Part shown: positions 1 through 7,656 of the stretch, piece after piece
Layout of the letters: the number at the start of each line of letters is the position of its first letter
Numbering within the stretch: position 1 is the stretch's first letter
Source of the DNA: Sphingomonas nostoxanthinifaciens
GTDB lineage: Bacteria; Pseudomonadota; Alphaproteobacteria; Sphingomonadales; Sphingomonadaceae
DNA: 64,000 nucleotides
NCBI RefSeq assembly: GCF_019930585.1
Contig: NZ_CP082839.1
Span: 3,406,001 to 3,470,000 of the forward strand
Direction of reading: 5' to 3'
Notes under the pieces: generated by a model
Told to the model about the DNA's origin: nothing
What the model saw: the letters and a program-made list of their open reading frames with translations, nothing else
The model's database searches: none
Translations under genes and position numbers: made by a program

Positions 1-79
1 CGAACAAGGAGCACGGCAATCTCAACTGTTGACGTTCGCAGGTGCAACAACGATCCTACGCCGCACTGGAGTCGATCGA

Positions 80-661
80 TTGCGAATTGTCCTCATCGAC
101 GACAGCGGTCTGCGGGCGACGGTCCTTGAGGAGGGCCTTCTTGAGGCCGGCTACGACGACATTCACGTTGTCCTGCCCCGGGGGGGCTTTGTAGCGAAGG
201 TCGAGCGAATGGCGCCCGATGTTGTGCTCATGGATCTCGGCAACCCGAGCCGGGATACGCTGGAGGAGATGCTCGCCGTCAGCCGGGCACTCGCGAAGCC
301 GATCGCGATGTTCGTTGACAGCTCGGACGATACGATGATCGGCGCTGCGATCGATGCCGGTGTTTCCGCCTATGTCGTTAACGGGCTGCGCAAGGATCGG
401 GTGCAGCCGATTCTCAATCTGGCGATCCGCCGCTTCAATGCGTTCGCGCGCATGCAAGCGGAGCTCAACGAGGCGAAGACCGCTCTTGCCGACCGCCGCA
501 CGATCGACAAAGCCAAGGCGATCCTGATGGCGGCACGGAATCTCTCCGAGCCGGATGCGTACGGACTCTTGCGCACGACAGCCATGAATCAGGGTAGGAG
601 GATAGTGGAGGTGGCAGACGCGCTGATTACGGCGAGCAGCCTTATCGGAGCCGGCTTGTGA
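80..661 (+). CDS. nasT: NasT: ANTAR-domain antiterminator of nitrate assimilation
   Basis: About 193 residues. The N-terminal half is a response-regulator receiver fold beginning with the acidic pair in VLIDDS and carrying the VLMDL aspartate near residue 54. The C-terminal ~60 residues form an ANTAR RNA-binding domain (three-helix pattern around DKAKAILM and EPDAYGLLR). By family knowledge, NasT binds paired RNA hairpins in leader transcripts and prevents termination when nitrate frees it from NasS. A TTG start at 80 is preferred because GGAG lies 9 bases upstream and the protein then begins directly with the receiver strand; an in-frame TTG at 29 is the alternative. It overlaps nasS by four bases, and two matching RNA targets lie downstream. 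Confidence 0.9.
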   Translation: MRIVLIDDSGLRATVLEEGLLEAGYDDIHVVLPRGGFVAKVERMAPDVVLMDLGNPSRDTLEEMLAVSRALAKPIAMFVDSSDDTMIGAAIDAGVSAYVVNGLRKDRVQPILNLAIRRFNAFARMQAELNEAKTALADRRTIDKAKAILMAARNLSEPDAYGLLRTTAMNQGRRIVEVADALITASSLIGAGL

Positions 662-1878
662 CGCCCGTCTCGGTCGCTTTTCTGCCGCTCACCGACTCTG
701 CTGTGCTTGTAGCAGCGCGGGAGAAGGGGTTTGCCGAAAGACAGGGTGTGGAGCTGAACCTGATCCGCGCGACCTCCTGGGCGACGGTCCGCGATCGGCT
801 GGTGTTCGGTCAAGTACAAGCGGCGCACATACTGGCGCCGCTGGCGCTCGCAGTCACGCTCGGGTTGAGCCAGCATCCGGCGCCGATCGCAGCGCCGTTC
901 AGATTGAACGTCAACGGCAATGCGCTTGCCATGTCACCTACCTTCGCCGCCGCCCTCGACCCGGATCCCGCCGCGCGCATCGCCGATCCCGTCGCCACCG
1001 CGCACGATTTCGCGACCGCGATCGGTCTTTACCACCGCAAGCCGGTCATCGGCATCGTTCACCGCTTTTCCAGCCACGCACTGATGCTCCGCTACTGGCT
1101 AGGCTTTGCAGGGGTAGATCCAGACCGCGACGTAATGCTGCGGGTGCTGCCGCCATCATTGATGGTCGAGGCGATGCGTGCACGAGAGCTTGATGGCTTT
1201 ATCGCTGGCGAACCGTGGAGCAGCATCGCGGTAGCTGAAGGCGAGGCAGAGATCATCGCTCTTGGCGAGCGCATTTGGCAGCGGGGGGTTGAGAAGGTCC
1301 TGGCATTTCGCAGCGAATGGCTCGATGCCAACCCAGACACTGTGGATCGGCTTCTACGCGCATTGTCCGAGGCTGCGGGCTGGTGTGACGAACCTGTCAA
1401 CCGCGAGGAACTAGCCGTCCTTCTTTCCCGCGAATCCTATCTTGATCGGCCTGCCGAGCTCATTCTACCCGCGCTTGTCGGTCGAATGGTGCTCCGCCAG
1501 GGGGACGGTCCTGCCGAGACGCCGGATGTGATGATGTTTCATCGCGAAGCAACCGGCTTTCCCTGGCGCAGTCAGGCGCTCTGGATTTACTCCCAACTCA
1601 TCCGCTGGGGTATGGTCGAGCCAAGTCCAGACCATGAACGCCAGGCGGCAGACGTATTCCGCTCGGATATTTACCGGCGGGCGCTTGGCAGCAGCGGCGT
1701 GCCGATGCCCGGAGCAAGCTTGAAGGTGGAAGGATCGTTGACCCGCCCCCTTGCGATAGGCGTAGCCCGCGGGTCGCTCACGCTCGGCCCGGACCGCTTC
1801 TTCGACGGCACGGTGTTCGATCCCAACGACGTTGCCAGCTATCTCGCACGTTTCAGGGCGAGTTCGCCGGTAGGCTGA
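658..1878 (+). CDS. nasS: NasS: nitrate-sensing partner of NasT (NrtA/CmpA-like)
   Basis: 406 residues related to the nitrate/bicarbonate-binding proteins NrtA and CmpA, but without a lipoprotein or secretion signal, which fits a cytoplasmic sensor and not a transporter component. The two-lobed binding-protein fold is suggested by the N-terminal FLPLTDSAVLVAAREKG segment, the ATSWATVRD segment and the FIAGEPW segment near residue 180. It starts at GTG 658, inside the last codons of nasT (GTGA overlap), so the pair is translationally coupled. By analogy with Paracoccus and Azotobacter NasS-NasT, it holds NasT inactive without nitrate. No ABC permease or ATPase gene is beside it, which supports the sensor role. 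Confidence 0.88.
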   Translation: MTPVSVAFLPLTDSAVLVAAREKGFAERQGVELNLIRATSWATVRDRLVFGQVQAAHILAPLALAVTLGLSQHPAPIAAPFRLNVNGNALAMSPTFAAALDPDPAARIADPVATAHDFATAIGLYHRKPVIGIVHRFSSHALMLRYWLGFAGVDPDRDVMLRVLPPSLMVEAMRARELDGFIAGEPWSSIAVAEGEAEIIALGERIWQRGVEKVLAFRSEWLDANPDTVDRLLRALSEAAGWCDEPVNREELAVLLSRESYLDRPAELILPALVGRMVLRQGDGPAETPDVMMFHREATGFPWRSQALWIYSQLIRWGMVEPSPDHERQAADVFRSDIYRRALGSSGVPMPGASLKVEGSLTRPLAIGVARGSLTLGPDRFFDGTVFDPNDVASYLARFRASSPVG

Positions 1879-1880
1879 TT

Positions 1881-1909
1881 TTGCACTTGCGAATGCAGTC
1901 CGGTTGATA
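1881..1909 (+). promoter_or_regulatory. Possible sigma-70-type promoter for the transporter transcript
   Basis: TTGCAC at 1881-1886 and TTGATA at 1904-1909 are separated by exactly 17 bases and sit just after the nasS stop. A transcript starting near 1916 would begin a few bases before the first leader hairpin. The match to consensus is only moderate, so this is an inference from position and spacing. Confidence 0.35.
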
Positions 1910-1922
1910 CAGGTTCCTCGGT

Positions 1923-1977
1923 AACGCGCGATGGAGCGCGTTTAGCGGGGAACGCGCCAGCGTCGGCGGCGAGCCCC
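1923..1977 (+). promoter_or_regulatory. Paired-hairpin NasT (ANTAR) target in the transporter leader
   Basis: Hairpin 1 has a perfect 7-bp stem (AACGCGC at 1923-1929 with GCGCGTT at 1936-1942) and hexaloop GATGGA. Hairpin 2 has an inner 4-bp stem (1955-1958 with 1965-1968), hexaloop AGCGTC, and an outer GGGG/CCCC stem (1947-1950 with 1974-1977). Known ANTAR targets are two hairpins with six-base loops carrying A at position 1 and G at position 4. Loop 2 fits fully; loop 1 has the G4 but G instead of A at position 1. The pair sits directly upstream of a strong terminator, as NasT regulation requires. Confidence 0.7.
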
Positions 1978-1993
1978 TCCAACAGATCAGCAG

Positions 1994-2041
1994 AGCCGCT
2001 GTCTGACGCCTGACCTTGTCGGGCGTCGGCAGCGGCTTTTT
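1994..2041 (+). terminator. Leader attenuator (intrinsic terminator) ahead of the nitrate transporter
   Basis: A long stem pairs 1994-2001 with 2030-2037 (8 bp, AGCCGCTG arm). After a one-base bulge it continues 2003-2010 with 2022-2029, including one T-G pair. A run of five T ends at 2041. It lies between nasS and the transporter, about 36 bases before the transporter ATG, so it would block expression unless antitermination occurs. Confidence 0.85.
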
Positions 2042-2076
2042 GCTTGGGCTCAACCCATTCTTGAAGGGGGTTTTCC

Positions 2077-3315
2077 ATGGCGACGGCGTATTGGAAGGGT
2101 GCGAACACCAAGACAGGGGGCGGCTTCTGGTCGAGCGGGCATACGCCGACACTCATTGCCGCGTTCCTCTACTTCGATCTGGCGTTTATGGTGTGGGTCC
2201 TGCTCGGGCCGTTGGCACCCGCCATCTCGAAGGCCTTGGCGCTGACGCCCGCCGAAAAGGGTTTCATGGTGGCGACGCCGACGCTTGCCGGCGCATTGCT
2301 GCGTGTCGTCAATGGGCTTCTCGTTGATCGCATCGGACCCAAGCGTTCAGGGGCGATCAGTCAGCTGATCGTTATCGGCGGGCTACTGTCCGCCTATCTT
2401 CTCGGCGTCGACAGTTTCGGTGGCACGATCGCGCTGGGCGTGATCCTGGGCTTCGCGGGCGCGAGCTTCGCAATCGCGCTGCCGCTAGCCAGTCGTTGGT
2501 ATCCGCCCGATCATCAAGGCAAGGCAATGGGCGTTGCCGGAATGGGCAACTCAGGCACGGTGCTCGCCTCACTATTCGCGCCTGGTCTCGCCAAACTGTT
2601 CGGCTGGAATACAGTGCTGGGACTCGCCTGCATCCCGCTGGCCATCGTGTTCGTGATCTACATGGCGATGGCAAAGGACGCGCCAGGTCGCCCCGCGCCG
2701 AAGTCGCTAAGCGAGTACCTGCATCCGCTGAAATCCGCCGATGCCTGGTGGCTGATGGGCTTCTACAGTGTCACCTTCGGCGGCTTCGTTGGACTTGCGG
2801 CCAGTCTGCCCATCTACTTCACCGATCGCTTCGGCCTGACCCCGATCACCGCCGGCTATTGCACCGCCGCGTGCGTGTTCGCCGGCTCGCTGGTCCGGCC
2901 GATCGGTGGCGCGCTCGCCGACTCGATCGGCGGTATAAAGATGCTGATCGGCGTCTTCATCGTCGCGGCATTGGCGCTGGCTGCGGTCAGCATCGCGCCG
3001 ACCGTCGGGAGCGCGCTGGCATTCTTTGTCGTCGCGATGCTTGCCCTTGGAGTCGGCAATGGCTCGGTGTTTCAGCTTGTGCCACAGCGCTTCGGCGCCG
3101 AGATCGGCGTAATGACCGGGCTCGTCGGCATGGCTGGTGGCATCGGCGGCTTCTATCTCGCCTCTTCGCTCGGACTTGCCAAGCAGTGGACGGGAAGCTT
3201 CGCGCCAGGTTTCCTGATCTTTGCCGCGCTGGCGCTCGTGGCGCTGGTCAGCGTCTTCGTGGTCAAGAGCCAATGGCGAAGGAGCTGGGGCGCGGCCGAG
3301 GGCGTCCGGATCTGA
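2077..3315 (+). CDS. narK: NarK/NasA-type nitrate/nitrite transporter (MFS)
   Basis: 412 residues with about twelve hydrophobic membrane segments. The MFS motif-A-like loop (NGLLVDRIGPKRSG) follows helix 2. The nitrate-porter signature appears as GMGNSGTVLA after helix 4, with the second half-repeat around GNGSVFQLVP. It moves nitrate (possibly exchanging nitrite) across the inner membrane for the assimilatory reductases encoded downstream. The ATG at 2077 follows AAGGGGG with good spacing. Its transcript carries the leader hairpins and terminator at 1923-2041, so it should be made only when NasT is active. The porin gene follows 54 bases later and is probably co-transcribed. Confidence 0.92.
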   Translation: MATAYWKGANTKTGGGFWSSGHTPTLIAAFLYFDLAFMVWVLLGPLAPAISKALALTPAEKGFMVATPTLAGALLRVVNGLLVDRIGPKRSGAISQLIVIGGLLSAYLLGVDSFGGTIALGVILGFAGASFAIALPLASRWYPPDHQGKAMGVAGMGNSGTVLASLFAPGLAKLFGWNTVLGLACIPLAIVFVIYMAMAKDAPGRPAPKSLSEYLHPLKSADAWWLMGFYSVTFGGFVGLAASLPIYFTDRFGLTPITAGYCTAACVFAGSLVRPIGGALADSIGGIKMLIGVFIVAALALAAVSIAPTVGSALAFFVVAMLALGVGNGSVFQLVPQRFGAEIGVMTGLVGMAGGIGGFYLASSLGLAKQWTGSFAPGFLIFAALALVALVSVFVVKSQWRRSWGAAEGVRI

Positions 3316-3369
3316 ATTGAACGGGTGGGCGAGCCGACACGGCGCCCACCCGCTCCTAGGGGAAATTTG

Positions 3370-4575
3370 ATGAAACATGTCATTTTGACGGCGGCCACTT
3401 TGGCCGTCGCCGGGCCGGCTTACGCCCAAAGCGTGTCGCTCAAACCGTTCGTTGATCTTCGTACGCGCTACGAAAACGTCGATCAGGACGGTGTCGCTAG
3501 CGATGCAGATGCCCTCACCATCCGCGCGCGCGGCGGCCTCGAAGCGGACGCCGGCGGATTATCGGCACTGATCGAGGGCGAGGGCACACTAGCTGCCGTC
3601 GATCATTATTATGATGGATTGAATGGTGCCGCCACGCGCCCACTCGTCGCCGACCCGCAGAACATCGCGCTGTACCGAGCGCAGCTACGTTACGCCCGGC
3701 CCGGCTGGGCGATCACGGCGGGAAGGCAGCGCATCGCGCTCGACGACGAGCGTTTTGTGGGTGCGGTCAACTTCCGCGATAACGGCCAGACATTCGACGC
3801 GGTGCGGTTCGAGTGGAATCCGGTCAAGCGACTGAAGGCGGATGTGAGTTATTCCTGGAGCGTGCGCACGATCTGGGGCATCGACGGGCACGACGCGCGG
3901 CAACAGGCGGTTTCCGGCAACAACGTGTTTGCCAACGTCGGTTACCAGACTTCGTTTGGCACGCTGACGGGCTTTGCCTATCTGATCGACCAGGATGAGT
4001 TGGCGGTGCAGGGCTATCGCCTGTCGAGCCAGACGTACGGCGTCCGCTTCGCTGGTGCGCACACCTTTTCCAAGCAGGCCAAGCTTTCCTACCAGGCCAG
4101 CTATGCACGCCAATCGGATTATCACCGCAATCCGAACGACTACACAGCCGGCTACTATTTGGTCGATGGCTCACTCGATGTGGCTCAGTTCAAGATCGGC
4201 GTGGGGTATGAGGTGCTCGGTGCCGACCACGGCCTGGCGCTGACCTCGTTCCAGACGCCGCTTGCCACCGGCTTCAAGTTCCAGGGCTGGGCGGACAAGT
4301 TCCTCACGACTCCGCCCGACGGCGTGCGCGACCTTTACGGAAGCGTTGGATATGGATTGAAGACGGGTACCGCGCTTGGCGTGTTCACGTTCCAGGGCGT
4401 CTATCACCACTTTGACAGTGATCGCCTGGTGCGGCGCTATGGAGACGAGATCGATGCGCTTGCCAGCATGAAGATCAAGCGCACCACGCTCTCGCTCCGC
4501 TATGCCGACTATCGGGCGCACGGCTTTGCCACGGATACCCGCAAGCTGTGGCTGGAGGTCGACTGGGCGTTGTAA
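3370..4575 (+). CDS. Alginate-export-family outer-membrane porin in the nitrate locus
   Basis: 401 residues. A signal peptide ends near AYAQS (about residue 20). The rest is alternating polar/aromatic beta-strand sequence typical of an outer-membrane barrel of the alginate-export (AlgE-like) family, ending in LWLEVDWAL with the hydrophobic C-terminus expected of barrel proteins. The ATG at 3370 is chosen because AGGGGA lies just upstream and the signal peptide starts there; longer in-frame starts lack both. Lying between the nitrate transporter and nirB, it most likely lets nitrate or nitrite through the outer membrane. That substrate is inferred from context only; the family name describes alginate. 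Confidence 0.82.
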   Translation: MKHVILTAATLAVAGPAYAQSVSLKPFVDLRTRYENVDQDGVASDADALTIRARGGLEADAGGLSALIEGEGTLAAVDHYYDGLNGAATRPLVADPQNIALYRAQLRYARPGWAITAGRQRIALDDERFVGAVNFRDNGQTFDAVRFEWNPVKRLKADVSYSWSVRTIWGIDGHDARQQAVSGNNVFANVGYQTSFGTLTGFAYLIDQDELAVQGYRLSSQTYGVRFAGAHTFSKQAKLSYQASYARQSDYHRNPNDYTAGYYLVDGSLDVAQFKIGVGYEVLGADHGLALTSFQTPLATGFKFQGWADKFLTTPPDGVRDLYGSVGYGLKTGTALGVFTFQGVYHHFDSDRLVRRYGDEIDALASMKIKRTTLSLRYADYRAHGFATDTRKLWLEVDWAL

Positions 4576-4640
4576 GAAAGATGCTGCGAATGCGAAGAAT
4601 CGCTTGCTGACGCGCTGCGCTTCCGGCACCCTTCGATTGT

Positions 4641-4688
4641 TCGCGGCAATGCCGCCGCGAGCCCATAGCCAAGCTCTCCAATGTCGGA
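4641..4688 (+). promoter_or_regulatory. Paired-hairpin NasT (ANTAR) target in the nirB leader
   Basis: Hairpin 1 is a perfect 7-bp stem (TCGCGGC 4641-4647 with GCCGCGA 4654-4660) closing hexaloop AATGCC. Hairpin 2 has a short TCC/GGA stem (4677-4679 with 4686-4688) closing hexaloop AATGTC. Both loops have A at position 1 and G at position 4, the ANTAR-target signature, and they resemble each other. The second stem is short and extends only through mismatches. A terminator begins about 56 bases downstream. Confidence 0.75.
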
Positions 4689-4743
4689 CGGGTCTGGTGC
4701 ATCGCCCGATCGGGGTTCATCTCCGGTCGATTGTGATGATGGC

Positions 4744-4794
4744 AAGGCCGCCATGCAGGCGCTGGGTTTCCAGCGTCCGCATGGCGGCCTTTTT
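4744..4794 (+). terminator. Leader attenuator (intrinsic terminator) ahead of nirB
   Basis: A 13-bp perfect stem pairs 4744-4756 (AAGGCCGCCATGC) with 4779-4791. After one mismatch it continues for eight pairs (4758-4765 with 4770-4777, one G-T) around a GTTT loop, and is followed by T 4790-4794. It ends about 18 bases before the chosen nirB start. A reading frame runs through it, but the structure and the paired hairpins upstream argue that it is untranslated leader. Confidence 0.9.
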
Positions 4795-4812
4795 CGTTTC
4801 CGGAGCATGACG

Positions 4813-7311
4813 ATGGAATTCCTCGACGAGAGTGCCGAAGAAATGGCTACGGTCGGTACGACCAAAGCCGAGAGTGACCGGGGGCTCGTTGTCATCGGCA
4901 ACGGCATGGCCGGTTGCCGCGCCGTCGAGGAACTCCTCGAGCGCGAGCAGGGTCGATATCAGGTCACCATCTTTGGTGCTGAGCCGCACGTGAACTACAA
5001 TCGCATCATGCTGTCGCCGGTGCTGGCCGGCGAGAAAACTTTCGACGAGATCGTCATCAACGACCGTGCCTGGTATGCCGACAACGGCATCGAATTGATC
5101 GCCAGCGACCCTGTGGATGCGATCGATCGCGAGGCGAAAACCGTAACGGCGCGGTCGGGCCGCACCGTCGCCTATGACAAACTGCTGATCGCGACCGGGT
5201 CCGATCCGTTCATCATCCCCGTGCCGGGCAAGGATCTGCCCGGGGTCATCACCTTCCGCGACATGGCAGATGTCGACCACATGCTCGGAGCCGCTGAGAA
5301 GGGCGGGAATGCGGTGGTCATCGGCGGCGGCCTTCTCGGGCTGGAGGCGGCGCACGGCCTGACGCTGCGTGGCATGAAGGTGACCGTGCTACACCTGCCG
5401 GGCACGTTGATGGAACGGCAGCTCGACGAGGCGGCAGGCTGGCTGCTCAAGAGCGCGCTCGAGGCGCGCGGACAAACGATCCTCACCAAGGCAGACACCG
5501 CCGAGATCGTGGGTGAGCATCACGTGGAGGGCGTGCGGCTGAAGGACGGCACGCTGATCCCGGCAAGTCTCGTGGTGATGGCGGTCGGGATCCGTCCCTC
5601 AGTGAAGCTCGCGCGCGACGCCGGGCTCGAGGTCGGTCGCGGCATCAAGGTCGACGACCATATGGTGACGTCCGATCCCGATGTACTGGCGGTGGGCGAG
5701 TGCGTCGAGCATGACGGTCTCGTCTACGGTCTGGTCGCACCGCTCTGGGAGATGTGTCGCGCGCTGGCGGACGGACTTGTCGAGCGGCACAGCGGCTACA
5801 AGGGCTCGGTGACCTCGACCAAGCTCAAGGTTGCCGGGCTCGACGTGTTCTCAGCGGGCGACTTCCTCGGCGGCGACGGTGCGGAGGATATCGTGCTACG
5901 CGATGCCAGCCGCGGCATCTACAAGCGCGTCGTCGTGAAGGACGACCGCGTCGTCGGCGCGGTACTCTACGGCGACACCAGTGACGGCGGGTGGTATTTC
6001 GACCTGCTAAAAAAGGGCGAGGACATCTCGCCGATCCGCGACATGCTGATCTTCGGTCAGGCCTATGCCTCCGGAGGGGGGCAGGGGGACCCTAGCTCAG
6101 CCGTTGCGGCGCTCTCGGACGATGCCGAGATCTGCGGCTGCAACGGCGTCTCCAAAGCAAGGGTCGTCCAATCGATCGTCGGCGGCGCAGTCAGTCTCGA
6201 TGCGGTGCGGTCGACGTGCAAGGCCTCTGCCTCGTGCGGCTCTTGCACCAACCTCGTCGAACATCTGCTGAGCCTCACGCTCGGGGCCGATTATGGCGGC
6301 GCGCGGACGACCAAGACGCTCTGCAAATGCACCAGCTTCGGCCATGGTGATGTCCGGCGCGAGATCGTGGCGCAAGGAATGCGCTCGATACCCGAGGTCA
6401 TGCAGAAGCTGCACTGGTCGACCCCCGATGGCTGCTCGGGTTGCCGCCCGGCGCTTAATTACTATCTGCTGTGCGCCTTGCCCGGCGACTATAAGGACGA
6501 TCAGCAGAGCCGCTTCGTCAACGAGCGGATGCACGCAAACATCCAGAAGGACGGCACCTATTCGGTAGTGCCACGGATGTGGGGTGGCCTTACGACACCC
6601 AAGGAGCTGCGCGCGATCGCCGATGTGGTCGAGAAGTTCAACGCGCCGATGGTGAAGGTTACCGGCGGCCAGCGGCTCGACATTTTCGGCATCAAGGGCG
6701 AGGATCTGCCGGCCGTCTGGGCCGATCTCAATGCTGCTGGCATGGTCTCGGGCCATGCCTACGGCAAATCGCTGCGTACCGTAAAGACGTGCGTGGGCAC
6801 GGACTGGTGCCGGTTCGGCACACAGGATTCAACCGGACTCGGCGTCAAGACCGAGCAGATGACGTGGGGCTCGTGGATGCCGCACAAGTTCAAGATCGCC
6901 GTCTCGGGATGCCCGCGAAACTGCGCGGAAGCGACGATCAAGGACTTCGGCGTGATATGCGTCGACAGCGGCTACGAGCTCCACGTCGGCGGCAATGGCG
7001 GCATCAAGGTCCGCGTTACCGATCTTCTCTGCAAGGTCGCGACCGAGGAAGAAGCGATGCATTATTGTGCGGCGTTTACCCAGCTCTATCGAGAAGAGGC
7101 GCATTACCTGGAACGCACGGCGCCCTGGATCGAGCGGATTGGGCTTGAGTACGTCAAGAGCCGCGTGGTCGAGGATGGGGAGGGTCGCGATGCGCTGGCC
7201 GCACGCTTCCTGTTCTCGCAGCGTTTCACGCAGGACGATCCCTGGGCCAAGCGGGTCGCCGGCGAGGACGCACAATTCCACCAGCCGCTAATGATGGCAG
7301 CGGCAGAGTGA
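4813..7311 (+). CDS. nirB: NirB: assimilatory NAD(P)H nitrite reductase, large subunit
   Basis: About 832 residues. In order: an FAD/NAD(P)H pyridine-nucleotide oxidoreductase module (VVIGNGMAG near residue 20, a second GGGLLGLEAA glycine motif), a BFD-type [2Fe-2S] domain (CGCNGVSKA then CxxC in SCGSC), and the siroheme/[4Fe-4S] reductase domain with TCVGTDWC and SGCPRNC supplying the cluster cysteines. It reduces nitrite to ammonium in the cytoplasm. The ATG at 4813 has GGAG seven bases upstream; 4807 is also possible. Upstream in-frame codons would run through the leader terminator. The nirD frame overlaps its stop. Confidence 0.95.
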   Translation: MEFLDESAEEMATVGTTKAESDRGLVVIGNGMAGCRAVEELLEREQGRYQVTIFGAEPHVNYNRIMLSPVLAGEKTFDEIVINDRAWYADNGIELIASDPVDAIDREAKTVTARSGRTVAYDKLLIATGSDPFIIPVPGKDLPGVITFRDMADVDHMLGAAEKGGNAVVIGGGLLGLEAAHGLTLRGMKVTVLHLPGTLMERQLDEAAGWLLKSALEARGQTILTKADTAEIVGEHHVEGVRLKDGTLIPASLVVMAVGIRPSVKLARDAGLEVGRGIKVDDHMVTSDPDVLAVGECVEHDGLVYGLVAPLWEMCRALADGLVERHSGYKGSVTSTKLKVAGLDVFSAGDFLGGDGAEDIVLRDASRGIYKRVVVKDDRVVGAVLYGDTSDGGWYFDLLKKGEDISPIRDMLIFGQAYASGGGQGDPSSAVAALSDDAEICGCNGVSKARVVQSIVGGAVSLDAVRSTCKASASCGSCTNLVEHLLSLTLGADYGGARTTKTLCKCTSFGHGDVRREIVAQGMRSIPEVMQKLHWSTPDGCSGCRPALNYYLLCALPGDYKDDQQSRFVNERMHANIQKDGTYSVVPRMWGGLTTPKELRAIADVVEKFNAPMVKVTGGQRLDIFGIKGEDLPAVWADLNAAGMVSGHAYGKSLRTVKTCVGTDWCRFGTQDSTGLGVKTEQMTWGSWMPHKFKIAVSGCPRNCAEATIKDFGVICVDSGYELHVGGNGGIKVRVTDLLCKVATEEEAMHYCAAFTQLYREEAHYLERTAPWIERIGLEYVKSRVVEDGEGRDALAARFLFSQRFTQDDPWAKRVAGEDAQFHQPLMMAAAE

Positions 7312-7322
7312 GCGAGGTAGTC

Positions 7323-7655
7323 ATGACCAACTGGACCGACGTTGGCTGCGTCGCCGACATCCCTGTGCAGGGCGCGCGTAACCTGCAGTTCGGCGGACAG
7401 CCTGTCGCCGTGTTCCGCACCGTGGACGACCGGATCTTCGCGCTCGTCGATCGCTGCCCGCACAAGGCGGGGCCGCTTAGCCAAGGGATCGTCCACGGCC
7501 ACACCGTCTCCTGCCCGCTGCATAATTGGCGGATCGCCTTAGTGAGCGGCGAGGCGCAGGGTGACGACAAGGGCTGCACGCCGGTCGTCCCGATGCGGCT
7601 CGACGGTGATCGTATCCTGCTCGGGGCACCTGCCGCTCTCGCCGACGCCGCCTGA
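7323..7655 (+). CDS. nirD: NirD: nitrite reductase small subunit, Rieske-type
   Basis: 110 residues with a Rieske fold. Both ligand pairs are present: CPH near residue 45 and CPLH about 20 residues later. This suggests a real [2Fe-2S] Rieske centre; NirD of enteric bacteria keeps the fold but lacks these ligands (family knowledge). It partners NirB in electron delivery to siroheme. The ATG at 7323 with GAGG five bases upstream is preferred; a GTG at 7308 would overlap the nirB stop. It is followed one base after its stop by nasA, so the genes are one transcription unit. Confidence 0.9.
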   Translation: MTNWTDVGCVADIPVQGARNLQFGGQPVAVFRTVDDRIFALVDRCPHKAGPLSQGIVHGHTVSCPLHNWRIALVSGEAQGDDKGCTPVVPMRLDGDRILLGAPAALADAA

Positions 7656-7656
7656 C

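Noticed and set aside
658-1878. Periplasmic component of a nitrate ABC transporter
   Set aside because: No signal peptide, no permease or ATPase genes nearby, and direct coupling to nasT.
4681-4812. An earlier start for nirB
   Set aside because: It would place the leader terminator and an ANTAR loop inside coding sequence, and the extra residues do not resemble NirB.
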